Assembly (NCBI GenBank): GCA_948934525.1
Contig: CAQZSK010000019.1
Location: 1 to 24,748, forward strand
Length of the DNA: 24,748 nt
Origin: an uncultured Clostridia bacterium
Lineage (GTDB): Bacteria; Bacillota; Clostridia; TANB77; CAG-508
Direction of reading: 5' to 3'
The position numbers and the translations under genes were made by a program. The notes beneath the pieces were generated by a model. That model was not told the origin of the DNA. It did not search any database and saw nothing but the letters and a program-made list of their open reading frames with translations. Numbering within the stretch: position 1 is the stretch's first letter; each line of letters begins with the position of its first letter. Shown here in pieces: positions 1 to 8,374 of the stretch.

Positions 1-156
1 ATATTTTTCTACATTTTGTTCTACTGCTTGTGTGTTTCCAATGCTATTATCATTATTGTCTTTTTTGCTAATAGCATTAGCTATTAATATAATTAGCACT
101 ATTATGGTTACTAATACTACTCCTATTAAAACTACATTTCTTTCCTGTTTGTTTAT
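1..156 (-). CDS. Partial membrane-anchored protein, 5' end only
   Basis: The coding frame runs off the left edge; 52 codons are visible. The product has a short polar N-terminus (about 7 residues), one hydrophobic membrane segment (roughly residues 8-27) rich in Val, Ile and Leu, then a polar, Asn-rich stretch that would lie outside the membrane. An AGGAGG ribosome binding site (165-170) stands 8 bases before an ATA codon at 156-154. No ATG, GTG or TTG is available in this frame near that site, so ATA is the apparent start. The function is not recognisable; it could be the anchor of a surface or secreted protein. The frame and membrane segment are seen directly, while the ATA start is inferred from spacing. 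Confidence 0.5.
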   Translation of the reverse strand, partial: MNKQERNVVLIGVVLVTIIVLIILIANAISKKDNNDNSIGNTQAVEQNVEKY

Positions 157-375
157 TTTTTCTTCCTCCTTTGTTTTTTATCTCTATTTTCTTCTCACAT
201 ACATTGAATAAATTAACTTCATTTTTTCCCGAACTTCAACATAAATATACATGCTTAAGAAAAGATGAATTATATTGTCTTTTTCTTATTAATTCATGTC
301 TTAATATATAATATATTTTATGACATTATATGTTAATATTCTATTTCAAAAATTATTAATATAAGATTTAATATT

Positions 376-413
376 AAAAGAAAGATACTAATTAACCTTA
401 GTATCTTTCTTTT
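376..413 (-). terminator. Terminator-like perfect hairpin after the DUF218 gene
   Basis: Arms 376-391 and 398-413 are perfectly complementary (16 bp) around a 6-base loop. On the minus strand the right side ends in CTTTCTTTT. It lies about 40 bases past the stop of the DUF218 gene. The rest of 157-454 holds no gene I can support, only AT-rich sequence and the leader of the partial gene. Confidence 0.7.
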
Positions 414-454
414 TATTTATTTTAATTATTACAATACTTTTATTTTAAAAAAGC

Positions 455-1126
455 TTATTTATCATTTGTTGCATCTCCATTACCGCTCACTGGAATTGTC
501 TCCCCTAAATAAGTAGGTTCTGGTTTAATAATACATTTAAACCAATCCTTATCTCTTGCCAAGACTTCTCTTACTTCTCTCATAGTTTGTCCTGCATAAG
601 CACGTGGATCAGAATTTACACCATAAGCTTCTACTCCCAGTTGCTCTGCTATATATATTGCTCGATATATATGATATTTTTGTGTTACAATTACAATTTT
701 CTTTGCTTCAAAAATGTCTTTAGCACGATACATACTATCATAAGTAGAAAAACCTGCATGATCCATAAAGATATCTTCTGATTTTACTCCTTTTTCAATA
801 GCAAATCGCTTCATTACATTTACTTCATCATAATTATCACTTCCATGATCTCCACTCATAATAATTTTTGTAGATACACCATTTTTATATAATTCAATTC
901 CTTGCAATAATCTATCTTCTAACATTGGACTTGGATTTTCTCCCCAAATTCCAGCACCTAAAATTAAAATACAATCTACATTTTCCAATTCATTTGCTTG
1001 TTCTGTAGATAATATTTTACTTTTCGTTTTTGCCACTACAAAGAAATTAATTCCTAATAGAGCAATTAAAACAACTAACATTATTACTATCATACTTATT
1101 ATAATCCTCTTTACTATTTTGTTCAT
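455..1126 (-). CDS. SanA/YdcF-family DUF218 membrane protein
   Basis: The product is a 223-residue protein with one N-terminal membrane segment (about residues 8-31) and an extracytoplasmic DUF218 domain. Motifs typical of the family are LGAG at 56-59, an SGD at 91-93, and a TQKYHIYRA segment at 148-156, the usual T-x-x-x-H-xx-R region. SanA, YdcF and ElyC proteins are linked to cell-envelope integrity and vancomycin exclusion, and their biochemical activity is poorly defined. The start ATG has AAGGAG 6 bases upstream. The C-terminal tail of about 20 residues, rich in Gly, Asn and Asp, goes beyond the core domain. The gene stands alone, between its own terminator and that of the upstream glycosyltransferase. 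Family assignment is firm; role is inferred. Confidence 0.8.
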   Translation of the reverse strand: MNKIVKRIIISMIVIMLVVLIALLGINFFVVAKTKSKILSTEQANELENVDCILILGAGIWGENPSPMLEDRLLQGIELYKNGVSTKIIMSGDHGSDNYDEVNVMKRFAIEKGVKSEDIFMDHAGFSTYDSMYRAKDIFEAKKIVIVTQKYHIYRAIYIAEQLGVEAYGVNSDPRAYAGQTMREVREVLARDKDWFKCIIKPEPTYLGETIPVSGNGDATNDK

Positions 1127-1190
1127 TTATTAGCTCCTTTTATTATTTCCCTATATTTTTATATTACTAACTTAATTTTATAAAAACAAA

Positions 1191-1230
1191 AGGACACAAT
1201 CTTAAGAAATCCTTAGTTTGTGCCCCCTTT
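1191..1230 (-). terminator. Terminator after the family-2 glycosyltransferase
   Basis: An imperfect inverted repeat (GGACACAA against TTGTGCCC, with an inner TAAG/CTTA) lies just after the glycosyltransferase stop. On the minus strand it ends in CCTTTTGTTTTTA. This fits a rho-independent terminator. Confidence 0.6.
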
Positions 1231-1236
1231 ATTTTA

Positions 1237-2484
1237 TTAGTTTTCCACTTTTTCTGCAGAAACCTCTCCAATATTAATTTTTCTAATATGTTCAATTTTA
1301 TCCCAAGTAGTATCACGTTTGAATAAACATTTAAAATTAATCAATAACCATGAGCCTAAGAATAACGGATAACACAATAGTCCTTTTATCATTGGCTTAA
1401 TTGGTCTTTTATCCAATAACATAATAATCACTGCTGTACCAATTGGCAAGAAAAATGTAGGTATAATATATCTAAAAATATTAATTGTCAAATCAGTACT
1501 TGTCATACCGTGGCCAGCATACATGATAAAATTTAGAGCCAACAGAACCAATGTTGCAATAAACATAGGAATACTACCAATAATATATAAGAAACCATCA
1601 AAATTCATAACTGTCTTATGTTCTCCAATTGCTAGAGCTAGTGGTTTTGTGTACTCCTTAATACATTGCATATGTCCAACAGTCCATCTACTTCTTTGTT
1701 TCCAACTTTGCATAAATCCTAGAGGTTGCTCATCATAAACAATTGCATCTGTCGCCCATCCTAACTTCTTTCCTTTTATAATTCTTTTTAAAGAAAATTC
1801 AATATCTTCTGTTAATGTTTTAGTATCCCATCCATCTGGTTTTACAACATCAAACTTTACCATAAATCCAGTACCATTAATTAATGGAGATAATCCCACA
1901 TTGTATCTTGCTAAATGGTAGAAACGGTTCATTGTCCAATAGAAAATAGCGTATCCTGCTGTAATCCAATTATCTGTTGGATTTTTAATATCTCTATATC
2001 CTTGAACTACATCTTCTCCTTGGCAAAGCTTTTTATTCATATTTTTAATAAAGTTTTTATCTACAATATTATCTGCATCAAAGATACAAAAAGCATCATA
2101 TGGAGCATCCTCTTCGATTTTTTGCTTCAAAAACCAATTTAAAGCATATCCCTTTGTTTTCTTTTCAGGGTCAAATCTTTCATAAACGATAGCCCCTGCA
2201 TTTTTTGCTACTTCTGCTGTGTTATCTGTACAATTATCTGCAATGACATAAATATCATATAATTCTCTTGGATAATCTTGTTTCTTCAAACTTTCTATTA
2301 ATTCTACTACAACATTTTCTTCATTATGTGCTGGAATAATAGCCATAAAACGATGGTTTTTATTGACTATCATTGGCTTATCTTTTAATTTAATTAATGA
2401 ACAAACACTAATTACTAGTTGGTATAACCAAAACACAGTAACAGTCCACACTAATGCTTGTTGTATAATATATAGATATTGCAT
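1237..2484 (-). CDS. Membrane glycosyltransferase family 2 (BcsA/N-acetylglucosaminyltransferase-like)
   Basis: The product is 415 residues, with an N-terminal membrane segment (about 8-32), a GT-A catalytic domain (about 45-275) and C-terminal membrane segments (about 300-390). Catalytic motifs are visible: ADN at 82-84, DAD at 136-138 for metal and nucleotide-sugar binding, TED at 225-227 holding the general base, and QRSRW at 263-267. This set is shared by processive enzymes such as cellulose, hyaluronan and poly-N-acetylglucosamine synthases, and by some single-transfer enzymes. The product polymer or lipid cannot be told from sequence. The start ATG follows GAGGAGAG. No partner genes such as a PilZ protein or deacetylase are adjacent, which leaves the pathway open. 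Activity class is confident; substrate is unknown. Confidence 0.85.
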   Translation of the reverse strand: MQYLYIIQQALVWTVTVFWLYQLVISVCSLIKLKDKPMIVNKNHRFMAIIPAHNEENVVVELIESLKKQDYPRELYDIYVIADNCTDNTAEVAKNAGAIVYERFDPEKKTKGYALNWFLKQKIEEDAPYDAFCIFDADNIVDKNFIKNMNKKLCQGEDVVQGYRDIKNPTDNWITAGYAIFYWTMNRFYHLARYNVGLSPLINGTGFMVKFDVVKPDGWDTKTLTEDIEFSLKRIIKGKKLGWATDAIVYDEQPLGFMQSWKQRSRWTVGHMQCIKEYTKPLALAIGEHKTVMNFDGFLYIIGSIPMFIATLVLLALNFIMYAGHGMTSTDLTINIFRYIIPTFFLPIGTAVIIMLLDKRPIKPMIKGLLCYPLFLGSWLLINFKCLFKRDTTWDKIEHIRKINIGEVSAEKVEN

Positions 2485-2593
2485 TTTTCTCTCCTCTTCA
2501 CTCTTTTTGAAATTTTACATTATCAATTATACTATTGCTATTTTCTTTTTGCAACTTTTATTACCAGATTTAAGAAATTCTTAATTATAATAA

Positions 2594-2698
2594 ATATTAT
2601 GTCTATAATAAAGTGCAGTCCGCGCAAGGCGAGTTTATGAGCGCCTGTCGCAGCGAAGTCTGCGACCAGTAAGGACAAACGTATTATAGACTAATATT
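2594..2698. repeat. GC-rich folded palindromic element with terminal inverted repeats
   Basis: The ends are near-perfect inverted repeats (2594-2610 and 2682-2698, one extra T on the left). Inside is a GC-rich core: GTCC (2617) pairs with GGAC (2673), AGGCG (2627) pairs with CGCCT (2641) and GTCGCAG (2646) pairs with CTGCGAC (2660). This makes a branched fold unlike the AT-rich surroundings. It sits between pnp and the glycosyltransferase and codes for nothing. It could be a dispersed palindromic repeat (MITE or REP type) or a structured RNA. Confidence 0.6.
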
Positions 2699-2702
2699 AT
2701 TA

Positions 2703-4814
2703 TCATTGAGGATTTACCTCTAAATCTTTCATATTCAAATTAATTCTACCTTGGTCATCAATTTCAGAAACTTTAACAGTAACTTCATCTCCTACATTTA
2801 ATACATCTTCTACTTTTTCAACTCTTTTGCTAGAAATTTTAGAAATGTGTAGTAATCCTTCATTTCCTCCACCTAAGTCTACGAAAGCTCCAAAGTTCAT
2901 AATTCTACTTACTTTTCCTGTATAGATATTTCCTGCTTCAATTACTTTTGAAACATCTAAAATCATATCCATAGCTTTTTGGCAACTATCTGTATCAGTT
3001 CCATAAACAAATACTTTACCATCATCAGAAATATCAATTTTAACACCTGTTGCATCAATAATCTTATTAATCATTTTTCCACTAGGTCCGATAACATCTT
3101 TAATCTTATCTGTTCTAATTACTGTTGTCATAATTTTTGGTGCATATTTTGAAATATCTTCTCTTGGCTGATTAATAACTGGTAGCATAACATCATCTAA
3201 AATATGGTCTCTTGCTACTTTTGTTCTTTCAAATGCTTCTTCAATAATATCATATGTTAGTCCATCAATTTTAATGTCTACTTGAATAGCAGTAATACCA
3301 TCTTTTGTTCCACCAACTTTGAAATCCATATCTCCAAAGAAATCTTCAATTCCTTGAATGTCAGTAAGCATAATATATCTGCTTGGGTCATTTTTGTCTG
3401 TTACTAGTCCTGTTGAAATTCCTGCTACTGGCTTTTTAATTGGAACACCTGCATCCATTAATGCTAAAGTACTTCCACAAATACTTGCTTGTGATGTAGA
3501 ACCATTAGAAGATAATACCTCTGATACAACACGAATCGCATATGGGAATTCGTCTTCTGAAGGAATAACTGGAACTAATGCTTTTTCAGCTAATGCTCCA
3601 TGTCCTACTTCTCTTCTTCCTGGACCTCTTGAAGGTCTTGCTTCACCTACACTGTATGATGGGAAGTTATATTGATGCATATATCTTTTTGCATCTTCTT
3701 CATCTAATCCATCTAGCATTTGTTCTTCACTTTTCATACCTAATGTTACAATAGACATAACTTGAGTTTGTCCTCTTGTAAAAATGGCGCTTCCATGTAC
3801 CCTAGGAAGAAGTCCTACTTCACAAGATAAAGGTCTAATTTGATCAATTGCTCTTCCATCAGGACGTTTATGCTCTTCTAAAATCATTTTTCTAACACAT
3901 GCTTTTTCTAAGTCATGTACACTATCTGCGATGTCAGTTTTCTTTTCTTCTGCTACTTCTTCCCCATATTTCTCTATGAAGTAGTTTGTAATATCCTCTG
4001 TAATTTTTTCTACATTGGCATCTCTTATAGTCTTATCAATAGCTTGTACATCTTGATACATTCTATCTTCAAAATTTTCTTTAATTTCTGCATATACTTC
4101 TGGATCGGTTATAAATGATTTATATTCAAATTTTGGTTTTCCGATTTCATTTTTGATATCTGTAATAAAGTTACAAATCTTTTTAATTTCCACATGTGCT
4201 TGTTTAATTGCTTCTAACATAATTTCATTAGAAATTTCATCAGCACCTGCTTCAATCATCGTAATTTTCTCTAAAGTTCCTGCTACTGTTAAAGTTAATC
4301 TACTTTTTTCTCTTTGTGCTAAAGTAGGATTGATTATAATTTGGTCATCTACATATCCAACAGCCACAGCTGCTGTTGGTCCACCAAATGGAATATCAGA
4401 AATAGATAGTGCAGCTGATGCACCAATCATAGCACAGACCTCTGGGCTATTATCTGGTTCTACTGATAATACAGTTGCTACTACACAAGTATCATTTCTA
4501 AAATCCTTTGGGAATAATGGTCTTAATGGTCTGTCAATTGCTCTTGAAGTTAAAATAGCTTTGTCAGCTGGTTTTCCTTCTCTTTTTGTAAAACCTCCAG
4601 GGATTTTTCCTACAGAATATAGTTTCTCTTCATAATCTACTGATAATGGGAAAAAGTCAATTCCCTCTTTTGGTTCTTTTGCTGATGTTACATTTACCAT
4701 AACAACAGTTTCTCCATAGCGAACCATAACACTTCCATTTGCAAGTTCTGCAATTTTTCCTGTTTCAATTGTTAATTTTCTTCCTGCTAATTCTGTTTCA
4801 TACATTTTAAACAT
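2703..4814 (-). CDS. pnp: Polyribonucleotide nucleotidyltransferase (PNPase)
   Basis: PNPase degrades RNA 3' to 5' by phosphorolysis and releases nucleoside diphosphates. The 703-residue product is full length for the family. It has a first RNase PH domain (about 10-140), an all-helical domain (about 145-230), a second catalytic RNase PH domain (about 310-540), a KH domain (about 550-610) and an S1 domain (about 620-690). The catalytic GDMDFKV motif in the second PH domain and the SRGPGRREVGHG phosphate and RNA-binding stretch are both present. The start ATG at 4814 has AGAAAGGA upstream; another ATG three codons later is a weaker choice. It lies downstream of rpsO, the classic rpsO-pnp order, but a strong terminator lies between them. 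Assignment is essentially certain. Confidence 0.98.
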   Translation of the reverse strand: MFKMYETELAGRKLTIETGKIAELANGSVMVRYGETVVMVNVTSAKEPKEGIDFFPLSVDYEEKLYSVGKIPGGFTKREGKPADKAILTSRAIDRPLRPLFPKDFRNDTCVVATVLSVEPDNSPEVCAMIGASAALSISDIPFGGPTAAVAVGYVDDQIIINPTLAQREKSRLTLTVAGTLEKITMIEAGADEISNEIMLEAIKQAHVEIKKICNFITDIKNEIGKPKFEYKSFITDPEVYAEIKENFEDRMYQDVQAIDKTIRDANVEKITEDITNYFIEKYGEEVAEEKKTDIADSVHDLEKACVRKMILEEHKRPDGRAIDQIRPLSCEVGLLPRVHGSAIFTRGQTQVMSIVTLGMKSEEQMLDGLDEEDAKRYMHQYNFPSYSVGEARPSRGPGRREVGHGALAEKALVPVIPSEDEFPYAIRVVSEVLSSNGSTSQASICGSTLALMDAGVPIKKPVAGISTGLVTDKNDPSRYIMLTDIQGIEDFFGDMDFKVGGTKDGITAIQVDIKIDGLTYDIIEEAFERTKVARDHILDDVMLPVINQPREDISKYAPKIMTTVIRTDKIKDVIGPSGKMINKIIDATGVKIDISDDGKVFVYGTDTDSCQKAMDMILDVSKVIEAGNIYTGKVSRIMNFGAFVDLGGGNEGLLHISKISSKRVEKVEDVLNVGDEVTVKVSEIDDQGRINLNMKDLEVNPQ

Positions 4815-5005
4815 AAATTTTTCCTTTCTGACAAATAGTTTGTCTTAAAAATAATATATTTAAACAATACAAAATTAGCGTAACCTCTATTATAAGCTAC
4901 TTTTGATTTATAGTTCATAATACAAGCTACATTCTAATTTTAATATTATTCAAATCCTTTTTATTAGTATTTCTTTTAGGTAGCAAGTTTATCCAAAAAA
5001 CTTGG

Positions 5006-5042
5006 AAAAATGGGCATTACTTTTTGAGAAATGCCCATTTTT
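5006..5042 (-). terminator. Terminator between rpsO and pnp
   Basis: A 13-bp perfect hairpin (arms 5006-5018 and 5030-5042) starts within 5 bases of the rpsO stop and has a T-rich 3' side on the minus strand. It probably ends most rpsO transcripts. pnp could then rely on readthrough or on its own promoter in 4815-5005, where I see no convincing consensus. Confidence 0.8.
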
Positions 5043-5046
5043 GCTT

Positions 5047-5310
5047 TTATTTTCTTAAACCTAATTTTTCAACAATATCTCTGTATCTTTGAATATCTTT
5101 TTTAGCTAGGTAGTTAAGTAAGTTTCTTCTTGTTCCTACCATTTTTAAAAGTCCTCTTCTAGAATGGTTATCTTTCATATGAACTTTTAAGTGAGCTGTT
5201 AATTCATTGATTCTTTCTGTTAAAAGAGCGATTTGAACTTCTGGTGAACCAGTATCTTTGTCTTCTCTTCTATAAGTTTCAATAACTTCTTGTTTTCTTT
5301 CCTTTGTCAT
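5047..5310 (-). CDS. rpsO: 30S ribosomal protein S15
   Basis: S15 is a primary 16S rRNA-binding protein of the small subunit; it binds the central domain at the three-way junction of helices 20-22. The 87-residue product is full length. It contains the conserved DTGSPEVQIALLTERI helix start, the DNHSRRGLL segment and the RRNLLNYL segment, all contacting rRNA. The start ATG at 5310 is preceded by AAGGAGG. The gene has its own promoter about 105 bases upstream and a strong terminator right after the stop. The long leader may allow autogenous control by S15, as known for this gene in other bacteria, but I cannot fold it with confidence. Identification is certain. Confidence 0.98.
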   Translation of the reverse strand: MTKERKQEVIETYRREDKDTGSPEVQIALLTERINELTAHLKVHMKDNHSRRGLLKMVGTRRNLLNYLAKKDIQRYRDIVEKLGLRK

Positions 5311-5415
5311 AATTAATTCCTCCTTATTTTTATTTGCCTTAAACTGAGTACTAAGTTGGAGTTTATTTCCCTTAGACTAAGTAAAAGGTAATTAGTATTA
5401 TTTAATACCGCTTAT

Positions 5416-5444
5416 ATAATAGCACAGATTGATAAGAAACGCAA
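5416..5444 (-). promoter_or_regulatory. Sigma-A type promoter of rpsO
   Basis: On the minus strand TTGCGT (5444-5439) and TATTAT (5421-5416) are separated by exactly 17 bases. The transcript would carry a leader of roughly 100 bases before rpsO, containing short inverted repeats around CTTAGTCTAAG, a possible S15 feedback site. Confidence 0.65.
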
Positions 5445-5461
5445 GAGTTTTTTATTGATTT

Positions 5462-6964
5462 TTATTTAAATGTGCTTGTTATTTTTCGAATGCCAATACT
5501 TGCCACAGGCATTAATACAATAATATATGGTATGATATACCTTGATTTTGCCTCCCATAAAATATGGAATGCAAAACCACCTATAAATATGGTAATTAAA
5601 AACAATATTTCTAAGGACAAATTCTTTCTATTCTGTATTAGCACAATTAAACTACATATTGCCATCACTAATATTACTGCTTTTTGATAGAATTCTAATG
5701 GCTCGCTAAAATTTTGTATTGGATCATTTTGTTTTGAAATATTACTACATACTGCTGAATAGGTATTTTCTGCCCACATCGAAGCAAGCTTGTCTGTATA
5801 AAACTGAAAAGTATAGGCTGGATTTTGTGCTAAATAGCTTAATCTTTCTTTTATTCTATCTGGATATTCCTCTCTTGCTTTTTCTGGATTTTTTAATGCA
5901 TATTCCCCTATTTCCTCTTTATACCATCCATTGCCTCTTGGTGCTTCTGACATTGCCATCAAAAAATAGCTAATTGTTGGATATGATTTTGTTTTATCTA
6001 GCTCTAGTTTATTAATATAGTAATTTTTCACTAACATCGATGGAAAAATAGAAATGATGACAAATGTTAGTATTATTCCTAACTCAAAACCTTTTTGTTT
6101 CCAATTTGTTTGTTTCATTTCTTTCCACATAGTAAGTAGCAAGTAAATAACAGTAGCAATAATGAAAATCAAATTGTTCATTCTCATCATATAGGCTATC
6201 ATCATAAAAAATGCAGCTAGCAAAGCATATTTCCATTTTTTGCTTTCTGTATATCTCATCATAAAATAGATACTAAATAAGCATAAAGCTAGGCTTGGAA
6301 TATCTCCATAAATAAAGTTAGAAAGCATAATAAGTGGAAAGAAAGTTAAGATTAAAGTGAATAATAATACCTTATTTGTTTTATACTGTTTACTAATTTG
6401 CTGACTAATTTTATATAAACCATAAACAATTAAACAATTACATACAATGTTAATTAATCTTAATACAACAACATATAAATCAGCATGGAATATTTTAAAA
6501 CAGATATTAAATACAAATGCTAAAGTAATTTGTTGTGTATATCCTTGTACATACTCACTTAAGGGAATAGCCGCATAAGTCATTTTAGGTAAAAATTCTT
6601 CTAAATCTCCTCTATAGAAAGTCTGTGCTAAATTACAAACATGTACTTGATCAGCCCCTACACCAATTCTCACTAATGCAACCCATAAAATATTGAGTAG
6701 CACATATATTGTACAAACTACAATCAATAGTATCTTTCTCTTCTTTTTTCTGTCTTCTGATACTTCATTATTAAAATAGTTGTCCAATTTTTTTGTACCT
6801 AAAAATAGCAATCCTCCTAATATTGCAATTCCACCAATATAGAAAAAGTTATTCCAATGAATTGCAATATTTTCGTGTTCATTCAGATGGGCTGTAAATA
6901 ATACATTTAAAATTACAATAAGTGCTAAGAATAAAATTCCAAATCCATAAATAATTTTTTTCAT
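5462..6964 (-). CDS. GT-C type polytopic membrane glycosyltransferase
   Basis: The 500-residue protein has about ten hydrophobic segments. The first is at about 5-25, a second at about 40-57, then a basic cytoplasmic loop (60-78) and a third at about 79-98. Right after it comes the acidic motif GADQVHV (about 103-109), the place where GT-C enzymes of the ArnT/PMT/GT39 group keep their catalytic acidic residue. A soluble stretch (about 320-410) precedes the last membrane segments. Such enzymes move a sugar from a polyprenyl-phosphate carrier to a lipid, polysaccharide or protein outside the membrane. The gene is 57 bases downstream of the murD-like gene and may share its transcript. Fold class is likely; acceptor unknown. 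Confidence 0.7.
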   Translation of the reverse strand: MKKIIYGFGILFLALIVILNVLFTAHLNEHENIAIHWNNFFYIGGIAILGGLLFLGTKKLDNYFNNEVSEDRKKKRKILLIVVCTIYVLLNILWVALVRIGVGADQVHVCNLAQTFYRGDLEEFLPKMTYAAIPLSEYVQGYTQQITLAFVFNICFKIFHADLYVVVLRLINIVCNCLIVYGLYKISQQISKQYKTNKVLLFTLILTFFPLIMLSNFIYGDIPSLALCLFSIYFMMRYTESKKWKYALLAAFFMMIAYMMRMNNLIFIIATVIYLLLTMWKEMKQTNWKQKGFELGIILTFVIISIFPSMLVKNYYINKLELDKTKSYPTISYFLMAMSEAPRGNGWYKEEIGEYALKNPEKAREEYPDRIKERLSYLAQNPAYTFQFYTDKLASMWAENTYSAVCSNISKQNDPIQNFSEPLEFYQKAVILVMAICSLIVLIQNRKNLSLEILFLITIFIGGFAFHILWEAKSRYIIPYIIVLMPVASIGIRKITSTFK

Positions 6965-7021
6965 TGTTTCCCCTTTAGTTTATTTTTATTAATCCTATTA
7001 TAAAATTCTATATTTTTCAAC

Positions 7022-8362
7022 TTAAAATTTAATTAACTTTTGATATAAGTCCCCTTTTTCTTCAAAATTTTTGAAAAAACCATAGCTTGCAGCTGCTGGA
7101 GATAACAAACAACTCTTACCCTTTTGGGTTACCTTTTTAGCTATTTGTACTGCTTCTTCCATACTACTTACAAGATAAGTACTTTTCTCTATTTTGTCAG
7201 CAATATCATGTCCCGTTTTTGGCATACAAACAATATTGCTAACTTCGCTTTGATTAATAAAGTTTATTAGCCCTGTATAATTAATACCTCTATCCATTCC
7301 TCCAATAATTAAAGTATCTACATTTTGAAGTGCTTTAACCGCTTCTATCGTAGCTTCTGGAATGGTAGCAATACTATTATCATAATAAGTCACTTCGTCA
7401 TAATTACCTACTAATTGCAATCTATGTCTTAATGGTTCAAACTGCTTAATAGTTTGAATCGTTTGTTTTAGATCTAAATTCAAAATTTCTGAAACACCCA
7501 GTACGAACATCATATTATTTAAACTATAATCCCCTACTAACTTACATTTTTCTTTAGTATCATAAACTTTTTTATCTTTGATAAATACTGCAGCATCCTT
7601 TAAATAAACTTCACTTTCCTCTCTTCCGAGAAAACTAACACTATAAGTTATTCCCTTTGTTTTTTCTACTAACTGTTGTAACATTTCATTATCACTATTC
7701 CATAAAAAATAATCTGTACTATTTTGGTGCTCAAAAATATTACATTTTGCTCTAGCATATGCTTCATAAGATTCATAATGGTCTAGATGATCTGGAAAAA
7801 TATTTAATAGAATAGCAATATTAGGCGACTTTTTCATATACTCTAATTGATGAGAAGACATTTCTAAAACAGCAATAGTATCCTTTTGAAAATCTTCTAT
7901 AAAATCCCATACTGGTGTTCCAATATTTCCTAATAACATACTTTTTTTGCCTTGATCTTGTAAAATTTGATACATTAAACTACTAGTAGTACTTTTTCCT
8001 TTAGTCCCTGTAATTCCAATTGTATAAACATCAAAAAACTCTAAAAATAGTTCTAATTGAGAAGTAATCTTTTGCTCATATTCTGTGATGTCCATTCCTA
8101 CAAAAGAAATGCCTGGAGCTTTTATAATCACATCATATTCTTCTAAATGATCCAAATATTCTTCTCCAGAATAACATATGATTTTTTCATCTCCCTGCAA
8201 TAATTCTTCTTCAGACCAAAAATTTTCTTTTTGGTCTGAAATATAAATAAGCTGTTCTTTTAAATGTTTTCGAATGAATTTGTAAGTAGATTTTCCCTCT
8301 CTTCCAAAACCCAATATCATTACTTTTTTATTTTTTAAATAATCAATTAATTCTGTAACCAT
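7022..8362 (-). CDS. murD: MurD-type UDP-N-acetylmuramoyl-L-alanine--glutamate ligase, probable MurD2
   Basis: The enzyme joins glutamate to UDP-MurNAc-L-Ala using ATP, in the cytoplasm. At 446 residues the length is normal. The N-terminal domain has a GFGREGKS nucleotide-sugar loop (18-25); the ATP P-loop GTKGKST is at 119-125; EMSSHQL is at 167-173 and DHLDHY at 191-196; RHR is at 312-314; the C-terminal domain holds YYDNSIATIPEA (326-337) and GGMDRGI (354-360). Its partner 12 bases upstream is a MurL-like gene. In Xanthomonas oryzae a MurD variant, MurD2, adds L-Glu and MurL then epimerises it. By context this copy may be MurD2; sequence alone cannot prove L-Glu preference. The start ATG has AAGGAA upstream. 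Confidence 0.8.
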   Translation of the reverse strand: MVTELIDYLKNKKVMILGFGREGKSTYKFIRKHLKEQLIYISDQKENFWSEEELLQGDEKIICYSGEEYLDHLEEYDVIIKAPGISFVGMDITEYEQKITSQLELFLEFFDVYTIGITGTKGKSTTSSLMYQILQDQGKKSMLLGNIGTPVWDFIEDFQKDTIAVLEMSSHQLEYMKKSPNIAILLNIFPDHLDHYESYEAYARAKCNIFEHQNSTDYFLWNSDNEMLQQLVEKTKGITYSVSFLGREESEVYLKDAAVFIKDKKVYDTKEKCKLVGDYSLNNMMFVLGVSEILNLDLKQTIQTIKQFEPLRHRLQLVGNYDEVTYYDNSIATIPEATIEAVKALQNVDTLIIGGMDRGINYTGLINFINQSEVSNIVCMPKTGHDIADKIEKSTYLVSSMEEAVQIAKKVTQKGKSCLLSPAAASYGFFKNFEEKGDLYQKLIKF

Positions 8363-8374
8363 TCTTATTTCCTT

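Noticed and set aside
3358..4635. Plus-strand open frames of 67-160 codons inside pnp
   Set aside because: They are antisense to strongly conserved PNPase domains, have no ribosome binding sites and resemble no proteins.
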